Under the pieces are notes generated by a model that saw nothing but the letters and a program-made list of their open reading frames with translations, had not been told where the DNA came from and did no database searches. A program made the translations under genes and the position numbers. From Microcaldota archaeon (GTDB taxonomy: Archaea; Micrarchaeota; Micrarchaeia; Micrarchaeales; CABMGC01): a stretch of 48,039 bases of DNA. Shown in pieces: positions 30,914-40,146 of this stretch; position 1 is the first letter of the stretch; every line of letters begins with the position of its first letter. The DNA is taken from NCBI GenBank assembly GCA_028866835.1, contig JAGWHJ010000009.1, positions 1 through 48,039 on the forward strand, written 5' to 3'.

Positions 30914-32902
30914 TCAACGTTTTTTCTGCGACGCCAATCTCCTCCTTGAAAGCTCGTAGATAACCAGGGACACGATTATCGCAATGGAGAATACCGCAAG
31001 GTCTGTTGCAGAAACGAACGTGACGCGTATGTCCGACGACGAAGCGCTGGTCGATATGTATTCCGTCAGCCCTAGGTACTTCATCTGCCCAAAGATCCTT
31101 GCGTAAGGTACGTTGTCTATAACTACCGTCCCGTTGCTGCCCGAGGAAAGGCTATCCACGGTCCCGTTGGAGAACTCCAGGTACCCGCTGGCATTCACCG
31201 GCCCTCCGAACACATCGACGGTGTGTATGACTACCCTGTACAGCGGCAGCTCTATGCTTATGTTCGAATGCGAATAGGCGCTCAGGACGCTGTAGAAGTC
31301 CAGCTTCTGGCCCCTGTAGTTGGCTCCATCGACGATGTAAGTATTCCCGCTGAAGAAGAAGGCGTTGCTTCCAACGCTCTGGTTGTTTATGTCAAACGAA
31401 CTCGCGTTTACGGATTGTCCGTATGCGTTTGTGGCCTTAAGGCTTACTTGATACTGTTTGCCGTATATCGCACCGATGTTTATCGGCCTCTGGACGTTGA
31501 TGGCCACGGAAGTGTCCCTGCTGCCGTTGCTCCAGGAATAGAAGGCGAGCCTTGTGCCATTTCCCATGTTGTAGTAGGGCGTAAGGACGGTCAAGGTGAT
31601 ATTTGCTCCTACAGGATACCATCCAGTGCCACTCACGTTTCCATACTGCGAGGTCCCATTGATGAAATATTCCTTTGTCCAGATGGCGCTAAGATTTACC
31701 GGCGAAGTAATATTGAACGATCCGGAAGCGCCATTGTTTCCGTTGCTCCATCCGGAGAGCACGAATCTTGAAGTGGAATTTACCGGAACTATGTTCGCAC
31801 TGACGCTGTAGTTGACTGTTGCATTACTATCGTACCATCCGCCGCCATCGGCAACTCCATATGCCGAGGAGACATTCGCAAGATATTGCGTATGCCAGTT
31901 TGCCGTCTCGGTGATGTTGCCGACTATCGAGATGGTAAGCTGCGAGGCGGTACCTGTGTACGAATCAGGGCCCTTTCCGGACCAGTTGTCGAATATTTCC
32001 CTTATGCCGCTACCGACGTTCACCTGCTGTGGCTCGGATAGAAGGACCGAACGATATGGCTGATAGACCAGGCTGCTGTTTCCGTTTCCATAAGCCGATA
32101 CTATCCTCAGCAGGTAGCCAAAATCCCAAAGGAGCTGGTTATTGGATGGCTGCTGAAGCGACGATCCTACCTCAAAGTAATTAACCCTGTTATTCAGCTC
32201 CTGTACTCCGTATTGGTCCGGCAGGTCCGTTCTGCTGCCGACACCATAGCCTATATATGAATACCCCTTGCCCAACGGCACGAAATTGCCATTCATGTAT
32301 TTCGTGAGGTTCGAGAAGACCACGTCATTCACTGTAAACTGGTTTGTATTTGTCCCTGCCACCTCGCCGAATGCTACAGGATCGTTCACCCCGGAGTTAC
32401 CTGTGCCAAGGTCGACTTGCGCCATCAGGTTTCCGTTGAAGATGATGTTCCATATGTTGCCCTGCGAATAAAAGCCATAGTTGTTGATGGCACCGTCGGC
32501 GCCAGCGGAACCTGGCTTGCCCAACCTCCCAAGGAAGCCGGAGTTATAGTTGCTTGCGAAGTACTCGTAAAACCACACCGGTTCCCCGGCCCGTATGTAC
32601 TCGTAGCTGGAACAAGCGGAAACCGTGCAGTTTGTTGGATACATGCCGGATTGGTTTTCGATGACGTATCCCGTCTGCAAGAAAGCGCCGTTCTGAAGGG
32701 TCTCGCCAACCCAAAAAGCCAGCGATCCGTCCTTGACCGAACTGTCGTATATTGTCTGGATGTCAACGCCTGCGCCATTGTTGTAATAGGTATCGGATCC
32801 TCCCCTAGCCCCGAACTGGAACCAGTACTGCGACTCTACCGGCCCGATGACCGAGCTGAGTACAACTAGCGAAAGTATCAGACTGACCTTAAATCTTTTC
32901 AT
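30914..32902 (-). CDS. Large secreted/anchored surface protein with WY-type beta repeats
   Basis: The track begins at 33043, but the ATG at 32902 gives a clear signal peptide (MKRFKVSLILSLVVLSSVIG, ending PVESQ) and 662 residues. A C-terminal membrane segment (FSIAIIVSLVIYELSRRR, with a basic tail) anchors it. The N-terminal 330 residues are Asn/Gly/aromatic-rich and resemble archaeal thermopsin-like or G1-type surface domains, though I cannot fix the fold. Two repeats near residues 375-480 contain GWYDSNATVNYSV and GWYPVGANITLTV, as in InlB-B-like repeats. There are many N-glycosylation sequons. It overlaps dtdA by 14 bases. It is probably a substrate for the surface glycan made by the island. 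Confidence 0.75.
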   Translation of the reverse strand: MKRFKVSLILSLVVLSSVIGPVESQYWFQFGARGGSDTYYNNGAGVDIQTIYDSSVKDGSLAFWVGETLQNGAFLQTGYVIENQSGMYPTNCTVSACSSYEYIRAGEPVWFYEYFASNYNSGFLGRLGKPGSAGADGAINNYGFYSQGNIWNIIFNGNLMAQVDLGTGNSGVNDPVAFGEVAGTNTNQFTVNDVVFSNLTKYMNGNFVPLGKGYSYIGYGVGSRTDLPDQYGVQELNNRVNYFEVGSSLQQPSNNQLLWDFGYLLRIVSAYGNGNSSLVYQPYRSVLLSEPQQVNVGSGIREIFDNWSGKGPDSYTGTASQLTISIVGNITETANWHTQYLANVSSAYGVADGGGWYDSNATVNYSVSANIVPVNSTSRFVLSGWSNGNNGASGSFNITSPVNLSAIWTKEYFINGTSQYGNVSGTGWYPVGANITLTVLTPYYNMGNGTRLAFYSWSNGSRDTSVAINVQRPINIGAIYGKQYQVSLKATNAYGQSVNASSFDINNQSVGSNAFFFSGNTYIVDGANYRGQKLDFYSVLSAYSHSNISIELPLYRVVIHTVDVFGGPVNASGYLEFSNGTVDSLSSGSNGTVVIDNVPYARIFGQMKYLGLTEYISTSASSSDIRVTFVSATDLAVFSIAIIVSLVIYELSRRRLASQKKR

Positions 32903-33659
32903 ACTCCAGTCCAATTTCGTCCAGACGCCCTGTAATAAGTTCTCTAGAATACGAATTAATACCTTTCCGGTCAATGACCGCCAGGTCAGGTTTTGGGTTG
33001 CTCCTCTCGCAGGCCTGTTCAAGCATCTCCGGTGCTGCCGCATACCGTGGCATTATGTGGGAGAAGGCATAGCCTCTCTCGAGCGCCAAGGCCCTGAACT
33101 TGGAAGGATAATGGTTCCCTCCTATGCCAATCGCGACCCTCCCGGCGTCATAGCTACCATCGATTAACGAGACTGCGGAGCTGTAGCACGCCTCCGCGAG
33201 GGCCTCCGCCATCCTCACGTCCCCAAGTGCCTGCTCACCGCCTCCGAACTCCGCGAAAAATGCAGGAGTGGCGATCAGCGGGCCATGATGCGTGGCCTCG
33301 TAAGTTACCTCCACGCCGGCCTTCTGCAATGAGAGGTCTTTCAGCGCAGCAAGCATGTGCACAGGCGACGCAACAGACAATTCCCTGGGCTTCCCTCCAA
33401 GCTCTGCCTTGTCGCCCCAGTTTCCCATCGAGTGTACCGTAAAGGCGCTCGTTCCGGAGGCACTACGGTGCTGGCTCAGGAAATATGCCACCGAAGCGCC
33501 CAAGCGGTCTATGCCTGCCGCATCAACCAGCCTTTCATGCGATTCGTGTAGCAGGATGCCTCCCTTCAAGCGGCCTTCCTCCATGCCGCGCTCCCTAATC
33601 AGGTACTCGGCGGCATTTTTCGAAACCTGGTCCTTCCTTGAGAAGACGAAGCATATCAT
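32889..33659 (-). CDS. dtdA: D-aminoacyl-tRNA deacylase, archaeal type (DTD2/GEK1)
   Basis: A 256-residue metal-dependent hydrolase that removes D-amino acids from mischarged tRNAs. YEATHHGPLIATPAFFAEFG holds the catalytic His pair, and VAIGIGGNHYPSKFRALALE and SHIMPRYA are the other conserved segments of the DtdA family. Its length matches archaeal homologues. Translation starts at ATG 33659. It overlaps the downstream surface-protein gene by 14 bases on the same strand, an odd pairing of a housekeeping quality-control enzyme with a surface protein. Its promoter lies in the divergent region with pcn. Confidence 0.94.
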   Translation of the reverse strand: MICFVFSRKDQVSKNAAEYLIRERGMEEGRLKGGILLHESHERLVDAAGIDRLGASVAYFLSQHRSASGTSAFTVHSMGNWGDKAELGGKPRELSVASPVHMLAALKDLSLQKAGVEVTYEATHHGPLIATPAFFAEFGGGEQALGDVRMAEALAEACYSSAVSLIDGSYDAGRVAIGIGGNHYPSKFRALALERGYAFSHIMPRYAAAPEMLEQACERSNPKPDLAVIDRKGINSYSRELITGRLDEIGLEYEKI

Positions 33660-33710
33660 GAGCCAAGACCTGCCAGATAATAAGCAGTTATATATTATTA
33701 TCTATACATA

Positions 33711-33720
33711 ATTTTTATAT
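33711..33720 (+). promoter_or_regulatory. TATA box for pcn
   Basis: Atttttatat lies 24-33 bases before the PCNA ATG at 33744, the expected archaeal spacing for a short or absent leader. The 84-base divergent region also contains tatatattatta near 33689-33701, read the other way as a likely dtdA promoter. Confidence 0.55.
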
Positions 33721-33743
33721 CTGTTTATTACCGAGTTGTTAAT

Positions 33744-34487
33744 ATGTTCGAGCTCAAAATAGACAACGCAAAGTACTGGAGGGACTGTGTAGAGTCGATA
33801 GTCAGCCTGATAGACGAAGGCTCGTTCAGCATCACGAAGGAGGGCATAAGCCTGAAGGCGATGGATCCCTCAAGCATAAGCATGGTCTCATTCTTCATAC
33901 CTAGCAAGGCATTCTCCAAGTACAATGTTGACAAGAGCACTACCGTCGGAGTGAACCTGGAGAACCTCTCCAAGATACTCTCGAGGACGAGGGACGACGA
34001 AGCGCTGGTGATGAAGGACGCTGACAACAAGCTCTCGCTCGAGTTCGTCGGCCCCAGCAGCAGGAGAAGGTACAAGCTCCAGATGCTTGACGTGAAGAAG
34101 AGCGTCGAGAAGGAGCCCACGATAGTGTTCGACGTCCGCGTCGAGATACTCGGCGAGCCGCTAAAGGACATAATAAAGGACGCAAGCCAGATATCGTCCT
34201 ATATAGCATTCAAGGCCTCGAAGGACCAGTTCGGGATAAGCGCAAGGGGCGATTCCGGCGAGCTTGAGGAGCTCCATGACAAGGAGAACACCGCAATAAG
34301 GAAGCTTGAGGCGACCAAAGGCGCAGATTCCGTTTTCAACCTCGAGTTCCTTGAGAACATGGTGAGGTCGTGCCCTATGGGAAGCCCTATAAACATAGAG
34401 CTAAAGTCCAACGAGCCCCTCAAGGTCAGGTACAACATAGGCGAAGCCGAGGTAACCTATTTCCTCGCCCCGTACATGGAGGAATAG
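33744..34487 (+). CDS. pcn: DNA polymerase sliding clamp (PCNA)
   Basis: A 247-residue PCNA, the ring-shaped processivity factor for replicative DNA polymerase. MFELKIDNAKYWRDCVESIV and EGISLKAMDPSSISMVSFFI (with the DPSS loop) open the first half; the interdomain connector LQMLDVKKSVEKEP follows, and the C-terminal YNIGEAEVTYFLAPYMEE carries the tail that contacts client PIP motifs. A single clamp gene is typical of Euryarchaeota and DPANN, making a homotrimer. It converges with HMG-CoA reductase with no gap. Confidence 0.96.
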   Translation: MFELKIDNAKYWRDCVESIVSLIDEGSFSITKEGISLKAMDPSSISMVSFFIPSKAFSKYNVDKSTTVGVNLENLSKILSRTRDDEALVMKDADNKLSLEFVGPSSRRRYKLQMLDVKKSVEKEPTIVFDVRVEILGEPLKDIIKDASQISSYIAFKASKDQFGISARGDSGELEELHDKENTAIRKLEATKGADSVFNLEFLENMVRSCPMGSPINIELKSNEPLKVRYNIGEAEVTYFLAPYMEE

Positions 34488-35732
34488 CTACTTCTTTGCG
34501 CGGCCAAGCTTGCTGTGCGCCCTGCCCAGCTCACGTGACGACAAAGCACATATCAGGTTCAGCTCGCCGGCCAGCACTGCCGCCGCTATTATCTCCGCGA
34601 ACGACAGGGAGTTCCTGCCGCTTGGGTTTCCAGGCCCCTGCACGCCAAGCATCGAAAGCGCCTCCTTCTGCGTCGGAAGCCCCGTGCCCCCTCCGACAGT
34701 ACCAACTTCGAGCGACGGCAATGTGATGGATACGTACAGTTCCTTTCCGCGCACCTCCGTCCACGTGTAGCCGCTGCTGCTCTCCACCACCTGAGCAAGG
34801 TCCTGGCCTGTGGCAGCGAATATCGCCGCTATCACGTTCGCAAAGTGGCCGTTGTACTTCAGGCTGCCTGCCCTTGCGCTGCCGAGGAGGTTCTTCCTTA
34901 TGTTCGTATCATTCGCCTGCTCGGCATCAATTCCAAATACCTCGCTCAAAACCTTCTCCGGTATCTTCGCATCGGCTATGATGCTCTTGCCCCTCCCGTA
35001 AAGATTATTCACAAGTGATTCCTTCTTGTCCGAGCACATATTACCGCTGACGGCTACGAACCTTGCTTTCTCGAATGATTCCTCTATGTAAGCACAGGCT
35101 GCTTCGCTGGCAATCGTTACCATGTTCATGCCCATCGCATCGCCAGTATGGTAGGACAGCCTTAGCCATACGTTATTGCCCAGGACAAACGGCCTTATGG
35201 ACCTCATCTCGCCATGCTTTGTGGTCGCATTTGCAGCCTCCTTTATCTGTGCTTCATGCTCCTTGAGCCAGTGCAGGAATTCCTTTACGTCCTTGACTGA
35301 CTCAAGCCTAAACACCGGTGCTCTTGCCATCGCATCCTCAATCACACGGACCTGCACCCCGCCGCTGAGCGTGAGCGCCTTTGCGCCCCTGTTGATGCTT
35401 GCTATGAGGGCTCCTTCGGTTGTTGCGAAAGGCACGTAGAAACTGCCGTTCGCATAGTCGCCGCATACCTTTATCGGCCCGGCAATGCCCATTGGTATTA
35501 CCGCACCTCCTATAACATTCTCTGCATTCCTGTTCTTTATCGCATCGTAATCAAGCTGCACTGCGCCTATCGCCTCAAGCTTCTTTCCAGTGAGCTCCTC
35601 AACTATCTCGCGTCTGGCGTCAACGGCCTCCTTGCCAGGGAGGCTCTCATCTATCTTGTGAAGTCCTAATTTCCCTTCTACGATCTTCTGCCTGTCCTCT
35701 TTCGAAAGTGAGCCTGTAGGTTTTTCTGCCAT
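34488..35732 (-). CDS. hmgA: HMG-CoA reductase (class I)
   Basis: NADPH-dependent enzyme that turns HMG-CoA into mevalonate for archaeal isoprenoid lipids. [19 protein letters not shown], the [14 protein letters not shown] segment (catalytic Glu), DAMGMNMV (cofactor loop) and [19 protein letters not shown] are class I signatures, with the catalytic His in the [15 protein letters not shown] tail. The track starts at 35756, but a TATA-like catatattaagc (35754-35766, minus strand) lies there. ATG 35732 gives 414 residues and a short leader. HMG-CoA synthase and thiolase, which act before it, lie 3.4-6 kb away in a separate plus-strand operon. Confidence 0.95.
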   Translation of the reverse strand: MAEKPTGSLSKEDRQKIVEGKLGLHKIDESLPGKEAVDARREIVEELTGKKLEAIGAVQLDYDAIKNRNAENVIGGAVIPMGIAGPIKVCGDYANGSFYVPFATTEGALIASINRGAKALTLSGGVQVRVIEDAMARAPVFRLESVKDVKEFLHWLKEHEAQIKEAANATTKHGEMRSIRPFVLGNNVWLRLSYHTGDAMGMNMVTIASEAACAYIEESFEKARFVAVSGNMCSDKKESLVNNLYGRGKSIIADAKIPEKVLSEVFGIDAEQANDTNIRKNLLGSARAGSLKYNGHFANVIAAIFAATGQDLAQVVESSSGYTWTEVRGKELYVSITLPSLEVGTVGGGTGLPTQKEALSMLGVQGPGNPSGRNSLSFAEIIAAAVLAGELNLICALSSRELGRAHSKLGRAKK

Positions 35733-35801
35733 AGTCCATACATTGACAGCCCCCATATATTAAGCATAAGGATGACCTTCGATAATGTCACAACCAAAGC
35801 C

Positions 35802-35810
35802 TTTTATAAT
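35802..35810 (+). promoter_or_regulatory. TATA box for the pilin-like gene
   Basis: Ttttataat lies 30-38 bases before the ATG at 35840. The stretch ttttataatctacttgag resembles the trpS promoter (ttatataatctcaagtag), so the core elements are close variants of one another. Confidence 0.6.
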
Positions 35811-35839
35811 CTACTTGAGCCAACTCTTCGTTTGATGAA

Positions 35840-36334
35840 ATGGCAGCGATAGAGGGTTCAAAGAAAGCGCAGAGCGCAATGGAATACCTGATGACCTACG
35901 GCTGGGCGATACTGATAATATCCCTTGCGATAGTCATAGTCTTCGAGCTCATAAACGTAAACTCCCTTCCTGTGCAGCAGTGCATCATGCCTGCTGGCTT
36001 CAGCTGTATAAACTACTTCATGCTCCAGAACGGCCTCCTGAGCATCAACATACTCCAGACAACGCAATACCCTATAAACATAACTGCAATAGGTTGCACG
36101 ACTGTGGCCGGTGTCAGCAACATGCAGGCTACGAACATTGCTAAGCCTGCACTAGGAGTTGCTGTGCCGATAAGCTCCAACTATTCAATGAATGTACAGT
36201 GCTTCGCAAATGGCACCGTAGCAACAGGCAATCCTGGCTCCATATTCAGCGGATGGGTCGCCATAAACTACACCCAGGCTTACACTAACATACCGCAGAC
36301 GGTATTCGGGAAACTGACGACAAAGTACACCTGA
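35840..36334 (+). CDS. Archaeal type IV pilin-like protein (class III signal peptide)
   Basis: A 164-residue secreted filament subunit candidate. The N-terminus KKAQSAMEYLMTYGWAILII is the class III signal sequence (Q-S-A-M-E-Y), cleaved by EppA/FlaK-type prepilin peptidase before the Gln, followed by a 22-residue hydrophobic helix that packs in the filament core. The ectodomain has four Cys (QQCIMPAGFSCIN, AIGCTT, VQCFANG) that could make disulfides, and several N-x-S/T sequons. No assembly ATPase or platform gene is adjacent, so those must be elsewhere. It is monocistronic, with its own TATA box. Confidence 0.85.
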   Translation: MAAIEGSKKAQSAMEYLMTYGWAILIISLAIVIVFELINVNSLPVQQCIMPAGFSCINYFMLQNGLLSINILQTTQYPINITAIGCTTVAGVSNMQATNIAKPALGVAVPISSNYSMNVQCFANGTVATGNPGSIFSGWVAINYTQAYTNIPQTVFGKLTTKYT

Positions 36335-36370
36335 GCTGCGCCAACGACACCAGCCAAGCAGTACCCATTA

Positions 36371-36381
36371 ATATTATAAAC
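36371..36381 (+). promoter_or_regulatory. TATA box for the OFOR/mevalonate operon
   Basis: Atattataaac lies 26-36 bases before a short upstream ORF at 36407 and about 80 bases before the main ATG at 36458. A start of transcription about 25 bases downstream would fall at or just before the ATG of the short ORF. Confidence 0.55.
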
Positions 36382-36406
36382 ATTAAATGGCATCTCTTTC
36401 CGCTCA

Positions 36407-36457
36407 ATGAATGCTAGGGCTACCAGAAAAGGAAGGACATCAAAATATAGTGCTTAA
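36407..36457 (+). CDS. Possible 16-codon upstream ORF, in frame with and abutting the OFOR alpha gene
   Basis: ATG at 36407 opens MNARATRKGRTSKYSA and stops with TAA at 36455-36457, directly before the ATG of the oxidoreductase subunit, in the same frame. A TATA box at 36371-36381 puts the probable transcript start at this ATG, so the peptide would be leaderless. It could couple translation to the next gene, or it may be chance. No known function; treat it as tentative. Confidence 0.3.
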   Translation: MNARATRKGRTSKYSA

Positions 36458-38197
36458 ATGTCAAGTGTAACGATAAGAATCGCAGCTGCGAATGGCGACG
36501 GGGTAGAGTCAAGCGGGGCCCTGCTGATAAAAGTCGCCACTAGGAACGGGTTCCAGGTCTTCGGATACCGTGGTTACCAGTCAATAATAAGGGGAGGGCA
36601 TGTCTGGTATCAGATAAGGCTCAGCGACGGCAAGCTCCACAGCCATGGCGATGGGATAGACATCCTGATCGCGCTGAACCAGGATGCAATCAAGAATCAA
36701 AAGAGCCACTTAAACGACAATGCAGTGGTGATCTATGACCCTTCAAAGACCAACGTCACGGAGCTTGACAGCAATAGGTACAGGTTGACGCCAATACCTC
36801 TTCTTGACATAGCCGTGAAGCAGAGCGGCGATCCCATAATGAGGAACGTTGCAGCCATAGGTGCCGCGCTGGGCTTCATAGGCATAGACATCAAGGTTTT
36901 CGATGACGTTATAAGGAAGATGTTCGGCAGGAAAGGGGACAAGGTCGTGAACGACAACATAAATGTCGCAACGGCAGGCTACAACTCGCCTGGCGTAACA
37001 AAGGCATTTGACATAAAGGGCGACGGCAAGCAAAGGTATTCGATGGATGGCAATTCGGCGTTTGCCTTCGGGGCGTACACCAGCGGATGCAAGTTCTACG
37101 CTGCCTATCCCATGACACCTGCAAGCGGCATACTCCAGTGGTTTGCGCAGCACCAGGACAAGGGAGTTCTGTTCAAGCAGACAGAAGACGAAATAGCAGC
37201 AATAAATATGGCCATAGGCGCCGCAAGCGCCGGAGTGAGGGCAATGTGCGGCACGAGCGGCGGCGGGTTTTCGCTCATGGTCGAGGGACTCGGCCTTGCA
37301 GGAATGCTCGAGGTCCCATTGGTTGTGGCAGAATCGCAGAGGACCGGGCCCAGCACCGGTCTGCCAACGAAGACCGAGCAGGCTGACCTGCTTTTTGTAA
37401 TGCACTCTTCGCAGGGCGAATTCCCCCGGATAGTTATGGCTCCTAGGAGCGTGGAGGAGTGCTTCTATGTCGGAAAAGAGGCATTGAATCTCGCGGAGCG
37501 CTACCAGTGTCCCGTGGTGGTCATGCTGGACCTGTTCCTCTCCGAGCACGTGGAGAGCGTGGACGGATTTGATTTCGATTCGATAGGAATAGACAGGGGC
37601 AAAGTTGCAGCCCCAAACCCTAACGGAGGGCGTTTCAAAAGGTATGAACTGTCAGCCGATGGCATCTCGCCAAGGTCGTTCCCCGGCATGCCTGGACTGG
37701 AGTTCGTCTCGCCTAGCGACGAGCACAACGAGTATGGCGACCTTGTGAGCGACGCGCTCTCCGGGATAGACGAGCACGTCGAGATGCGAAGAAAGATGCA
37801 TTCAAAGAGGATGTCAAAGATAGACACGATGCTGATGAACGAAAAATGCTTCTTCCCAGAAGTATCGAACGAGGGCGCCGACCACTTCCTCATGACATTT
37901 GGGTCTACGGCCCAGCCTGCTACCGAGGCCATAGGGATGCTCAACGAAGCGGGCCTCAATGTGGGTCTTATAACGTTCAAATACCTGATGCCTTTGGACC
38001 AGGAGAAGACAAAACAAATCCTTTCAGGTAAGAAGATAATCGATGTTGAATGCAATTACACTGCGCAGCTTGCGTATGTCGTAAAGGCGAACACGGGCAT
38101 GGACATAACTGACAGGATACTCAAATATGATGGCGAAGCCATAACCCCCGGAGAGATAGCAATGCAGGCTGCGGATATAATAAAGAAACAAAAGTGA
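36458..38197 (+). CDS. 2-oxoacid:ferredoxin oxidoreductase, fused gamma-alpha subunit
   Basis: Oxidatively decarboxylates 2-oxoacids (pyruvate, 2-oxoglutarate) to acyl-CoA, reducing ferredoxin. Of 579 residues, the first 190 form the gamma domain (VTIRIAAANGDGVESSGALL; GYQSIIRGGHVWYQIRLSD) and the remainder the alpha domain. The YPITP-type motif appears as YPMTPASG (residues about 215), a CoA-binding and catalytic signature. The fusion is the two-subunit layout known from Sulfolobus and relatives. The partner beta gene follows after six bases. No delta ferredoxin subunit is present nearby. Substrate range cannot be read from sequence. Confidence 0.92.
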   Translation: MSSVTIRIAAANGDGVESSGALLIKVATRNGFQVFGYRGYQSIIRGGHVWYQIRLSDGKLHSHGDGIDILIALNQDAIKNQKSHLNDNAVVIYDPSKTNVTELDSNRYRLTPIPLLDIAVKQSGDPIMRNVAAIGAALGFIGIDIKVFDDVIRKMFGRKGDKVVNDNINVATAGYNSPGVTKAFDIKGDGKQRYSMDGNSAFAFGAYTSGCKFYAAYPMTPASGILQWFAQHQDKGVLFKQTEDEIAAINMAIGAASAGVRAMCGTSGGGFSLMVEGLGLAGMLEVPLVVAESQRTGPSTGLPTKTEQADLLFVMHSSQGEFPRIVMAPRSVEECFYVGKEALNLAERYQCPVVVMLDLFLSEHVESVDGFDFDSIGIDRGKVAAPNPNGGRFKRYELSADGISPRSFPGMPGLEFVSPSDEHNEYGDLVSDALSGIDEHVEMRRKMHSKRMSKIDTMLMNEKCFFPEVSNEGADHFLMTFGSTAQPATEAIGMLNEAGLNVGLITFKYLMPLDQEKTKQILSGKKIIDVECNYTAQLAYVVKANTGMDITDRILKYDGEAITPGEIAMQAADIIKKQK

Positions 38198-38203
38198 TTT
38201 TCC

Positions 38204-39091
38204 ATGGTAACAGAGATAAAACAGGTAAAGCAGGTCCTGACTTCTGGAATAAAGCCCATATGGTGCGCCGGATGTGGAGATTTCGGAGTGCAGGCTGCGC
38301 TGGTAAAGGCCCTTACCGATCTTGGCATAGACAGGAGCAATGTCGTGCTTGTCTCAGGAATAGGGTGCAGCTCCGCGATGCCCCATCCCTTCAGCACTTA
38401 CGGCGTGCACAGCCTTCACGGAAGGCTCCTCCCTGTCGCAAGCGGCTTGAAGCTCGCTAATGACGACCTGACTGTGATAGGCACCGGCGGCGATGGCGAT
38501 GGCTACGGCATAGGCGTAGGGCATCTGATACACACTGCAAGGAGGAACATCGACATGACCTACATCGTGATGAACAACGAGATATACGGTCTCACGACTG
38601 GCCAGGCCTCTCCGACAAGCTTCATCGGGGCAAAGACAAAGTCGACGCCTTTCGGAGACATAGAGAACCCGCTCAATCCGATAGCCTTGGCCCTGAGCGC
38701 AGGTGCAACGTATGTCGCAAGGGCGTTCTCCGGAGATCCTATGCACATGGCGGAGATGATAAAGAACGGCATACAGCACAAGGGATTTGCCATAATAGAC
38801 GTGTTCAGCCCCTGCGTCACCTTCAACAACGTCAACACTTACGATTGGTACAGGCCGAGGGTTTACAAGCTCGAGCAGGCCGGGCATGACAGCAGCGACA
38901 TCTCAAAGGCCATGGAGAAGGCTCTTGAAACAGATAAGACAAAGTGGGAGAAGATACCGATAGGCCTTTTCTACAAGACGCAGAAGCCGGTGTACAGCGA
39001 GATGGACATCACGCTCAAGAACGGGCCGCTGATAAAGCAGCCGGATCCGGACAAGACAAAGATAAACAGCATACTAGAAGAATACCTCTGA
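38204..39091 (+). CDS. 2-oxoacid:ferredoxin oxidoreductase, beta subunit
   Basis: The 295-residue thiamine diphosphate and [4Fe-4S] subunit. IWCAGCGDFGVQAALVKALT holds two cluster Cys, GIGCSSAMPH a third, and DVFSPCVTFNNVNTYDWYR the fourth; GTGGDGDGYGIGVGHLIHTA followed by NNEIYGLTTGQASPTS is the ThDP-Mg motif. It follows the gamma-alpha gene by six bases, and the next gene is HMG-CoA synthase five bases further on. That order suggests that the acetyl-CoA produced goes directly to the mevalonate route. Confidence 0.94.
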   Translation: MVTEIKQVKQVLTSGIKPIWCAGCGDFGVQAALVKALTDLGIDRSNVVLVSGIGCSSAMPHPFSTYGVHSLHGRLLPVASGLKLANDDLTVIGTGGDGDGYGIGVGHLIHTARRNIDMTYIVMNNEIYGLTTGQASPTSFIGAKTKSTPFGDIENPLNPIALALSAGATYVARAFSGDPMHMAEMIKNGIQHKGFAIIDVFSPCVTFNNVNTYDWYRPRVYKLEQAGHDSSDISKAMEKALETDKTKWEKIPIGLFYKTQKPVYSEMDITLKNGPLIKQPDPDKTKINSILEEYL

Positions 39092-39096
39092 TTTAA

Positions 39097-40146
39097 ATGG
39101 CAGGAATAGTTGGATACGGCGCGCATCTTCCCATATACCGGATAAAGGTAGAGGAGATAGCGAAGGTTTGGAATGATGATGCATCAGCGATAAAGAACGG
39201 GCTTAACATAAGCGAGAAGACCGTTCCGGGCAGGGACGAGGATGCAGCTACCATAGCCGTGGAGGCCGCCAGGCGCGCGGTGAAGCATGCAGGCATACCT
39301 GCAACCCAGATAGGCGCCGTTTACGTTGGCTCGGAATCGCATCCTTACGCGGTAAAGCCCACCGCAACCATCGTCATGGAGGCGATAGGCACCGGCAACA
39401 ATGTTATGTGCGCAGACCTCGAGTTTGCGTGCAAGGCAGGAACAGCGGGCATACAGATGGCCATAGGACTTGTAGACAGCAACATGATAAAATACGGGAT
39501 GAGCATTGGCAGCGACACTTCCCAGGGAAGGCCGGGAGACGCACTGGAGTACACAGCAAGCGCAGGCGGTGCGGCATTCATAGTCGGGAAGGAGAAGAAC
39601 GAGATAATCGCAAACATCCTCAAGACCATAAGCTATACCTCCGACACGCCCGACTTCTGGAGGAGGGAGGGGGCGAGCTTCCCCACACACAGCGGCAGGT
39701 TCACCGGCGAGCCAGGATACTTCAGGCACGTTATAAATGCCAGCAAGCTCCTATTCGAGGAGACTGGCATGAAGCCAAGCGATTTCAAGTACGCGGTGTT
39801 TCATCAGCCAAATGGCAAATTCCCTACTAATGCAGCCAAACAGCTCGGCTTCAGCGAGAACCAGATAAAGCCGGGACTTTTGACGCCAATCATAGGCAAC
39901 ACCTACTCGGGCTCGTCAATGCTCGGCCTTGCCGCAACGCTTGACGTGGCAAAGGCGGGAGACATGATACTTGTCACAAGCTTCGGTTCAGGCGCCGGCA
40001 GCGATTCCTTTGCAATAGAAGTCACCGAGAACACAGACGGCAAGAGGAAACGAATTGTGCCAGTGAGTGCGCTTATAGAAAAAGACAGGAAGTATATAGA
40101 TTATTCCACGTACCTCAAGAATCGTGGATCTATCATGAAAACGTGA
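39097..40146 (+). CDS. Hydroxymethylglutaryl-CoA synthase (archaeal)
   Basis: A 349-residue thiolase-fold enzyme that condenses acetyl-CoA with acetoacetyl-CoA to HMG-Co[16 protein letters not shown] opens it; [20 protein letters not shown] holds the acyl-binding catalytic Cys; [20 protein letters not shown] the catalytic His; and [20 protein letters not shown] the C-terminal glycine loop. In archaea this enzyme forms one complex with thiolase and the DUF35 protein, passing acetoacetyl-CoA between them. All three are encoded in order here. Its stop overlaps the thiolase start (TGATG). Confidence 0.95.
   Translation: MAGIVGYGAHLPIYRIKVEEIAKVWNDDASAIKNGLNISEKTVPGRDEDAATIAVEAARRAVKHAGIPATQIGAVYVGSESHPYAVKPTATIVMEAIGTGNNVMCADLEFACKAGTAGIQMAIGLVDSNMIKYGMSIGSDTSQGRPGDALEYTASAGGAAFIVGKEKNEIIANILKTISYTSDTPDFWRREGASFPTHSGRFTGEPGYFRHVINASKLLFEETGMKPSDFKYAVFHQPNGKFPTNAAKQLGFSENQIKPGLLTPIIGNTYSGSSMLGLAATLDVAKAGDMILVTSFGSGAGSDSFAIEVTENTDGKRKRIVPVSALIEKDRKYIDYSTYLKNRGSIMKT

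Noticed and set aside
30914-33043. The 709-residue form of the surface protein
   Set aside because: The first 47 residues overlap dtdA coding sequence and precede the obvious signal peptide that starts at 32902.
36743-37549. A 268-residue minus-strand ORF inside the OFOR alpha gene
   Set aside because: Shadow of the GC-rich plus-strand coding frame with no domain and no promoter.
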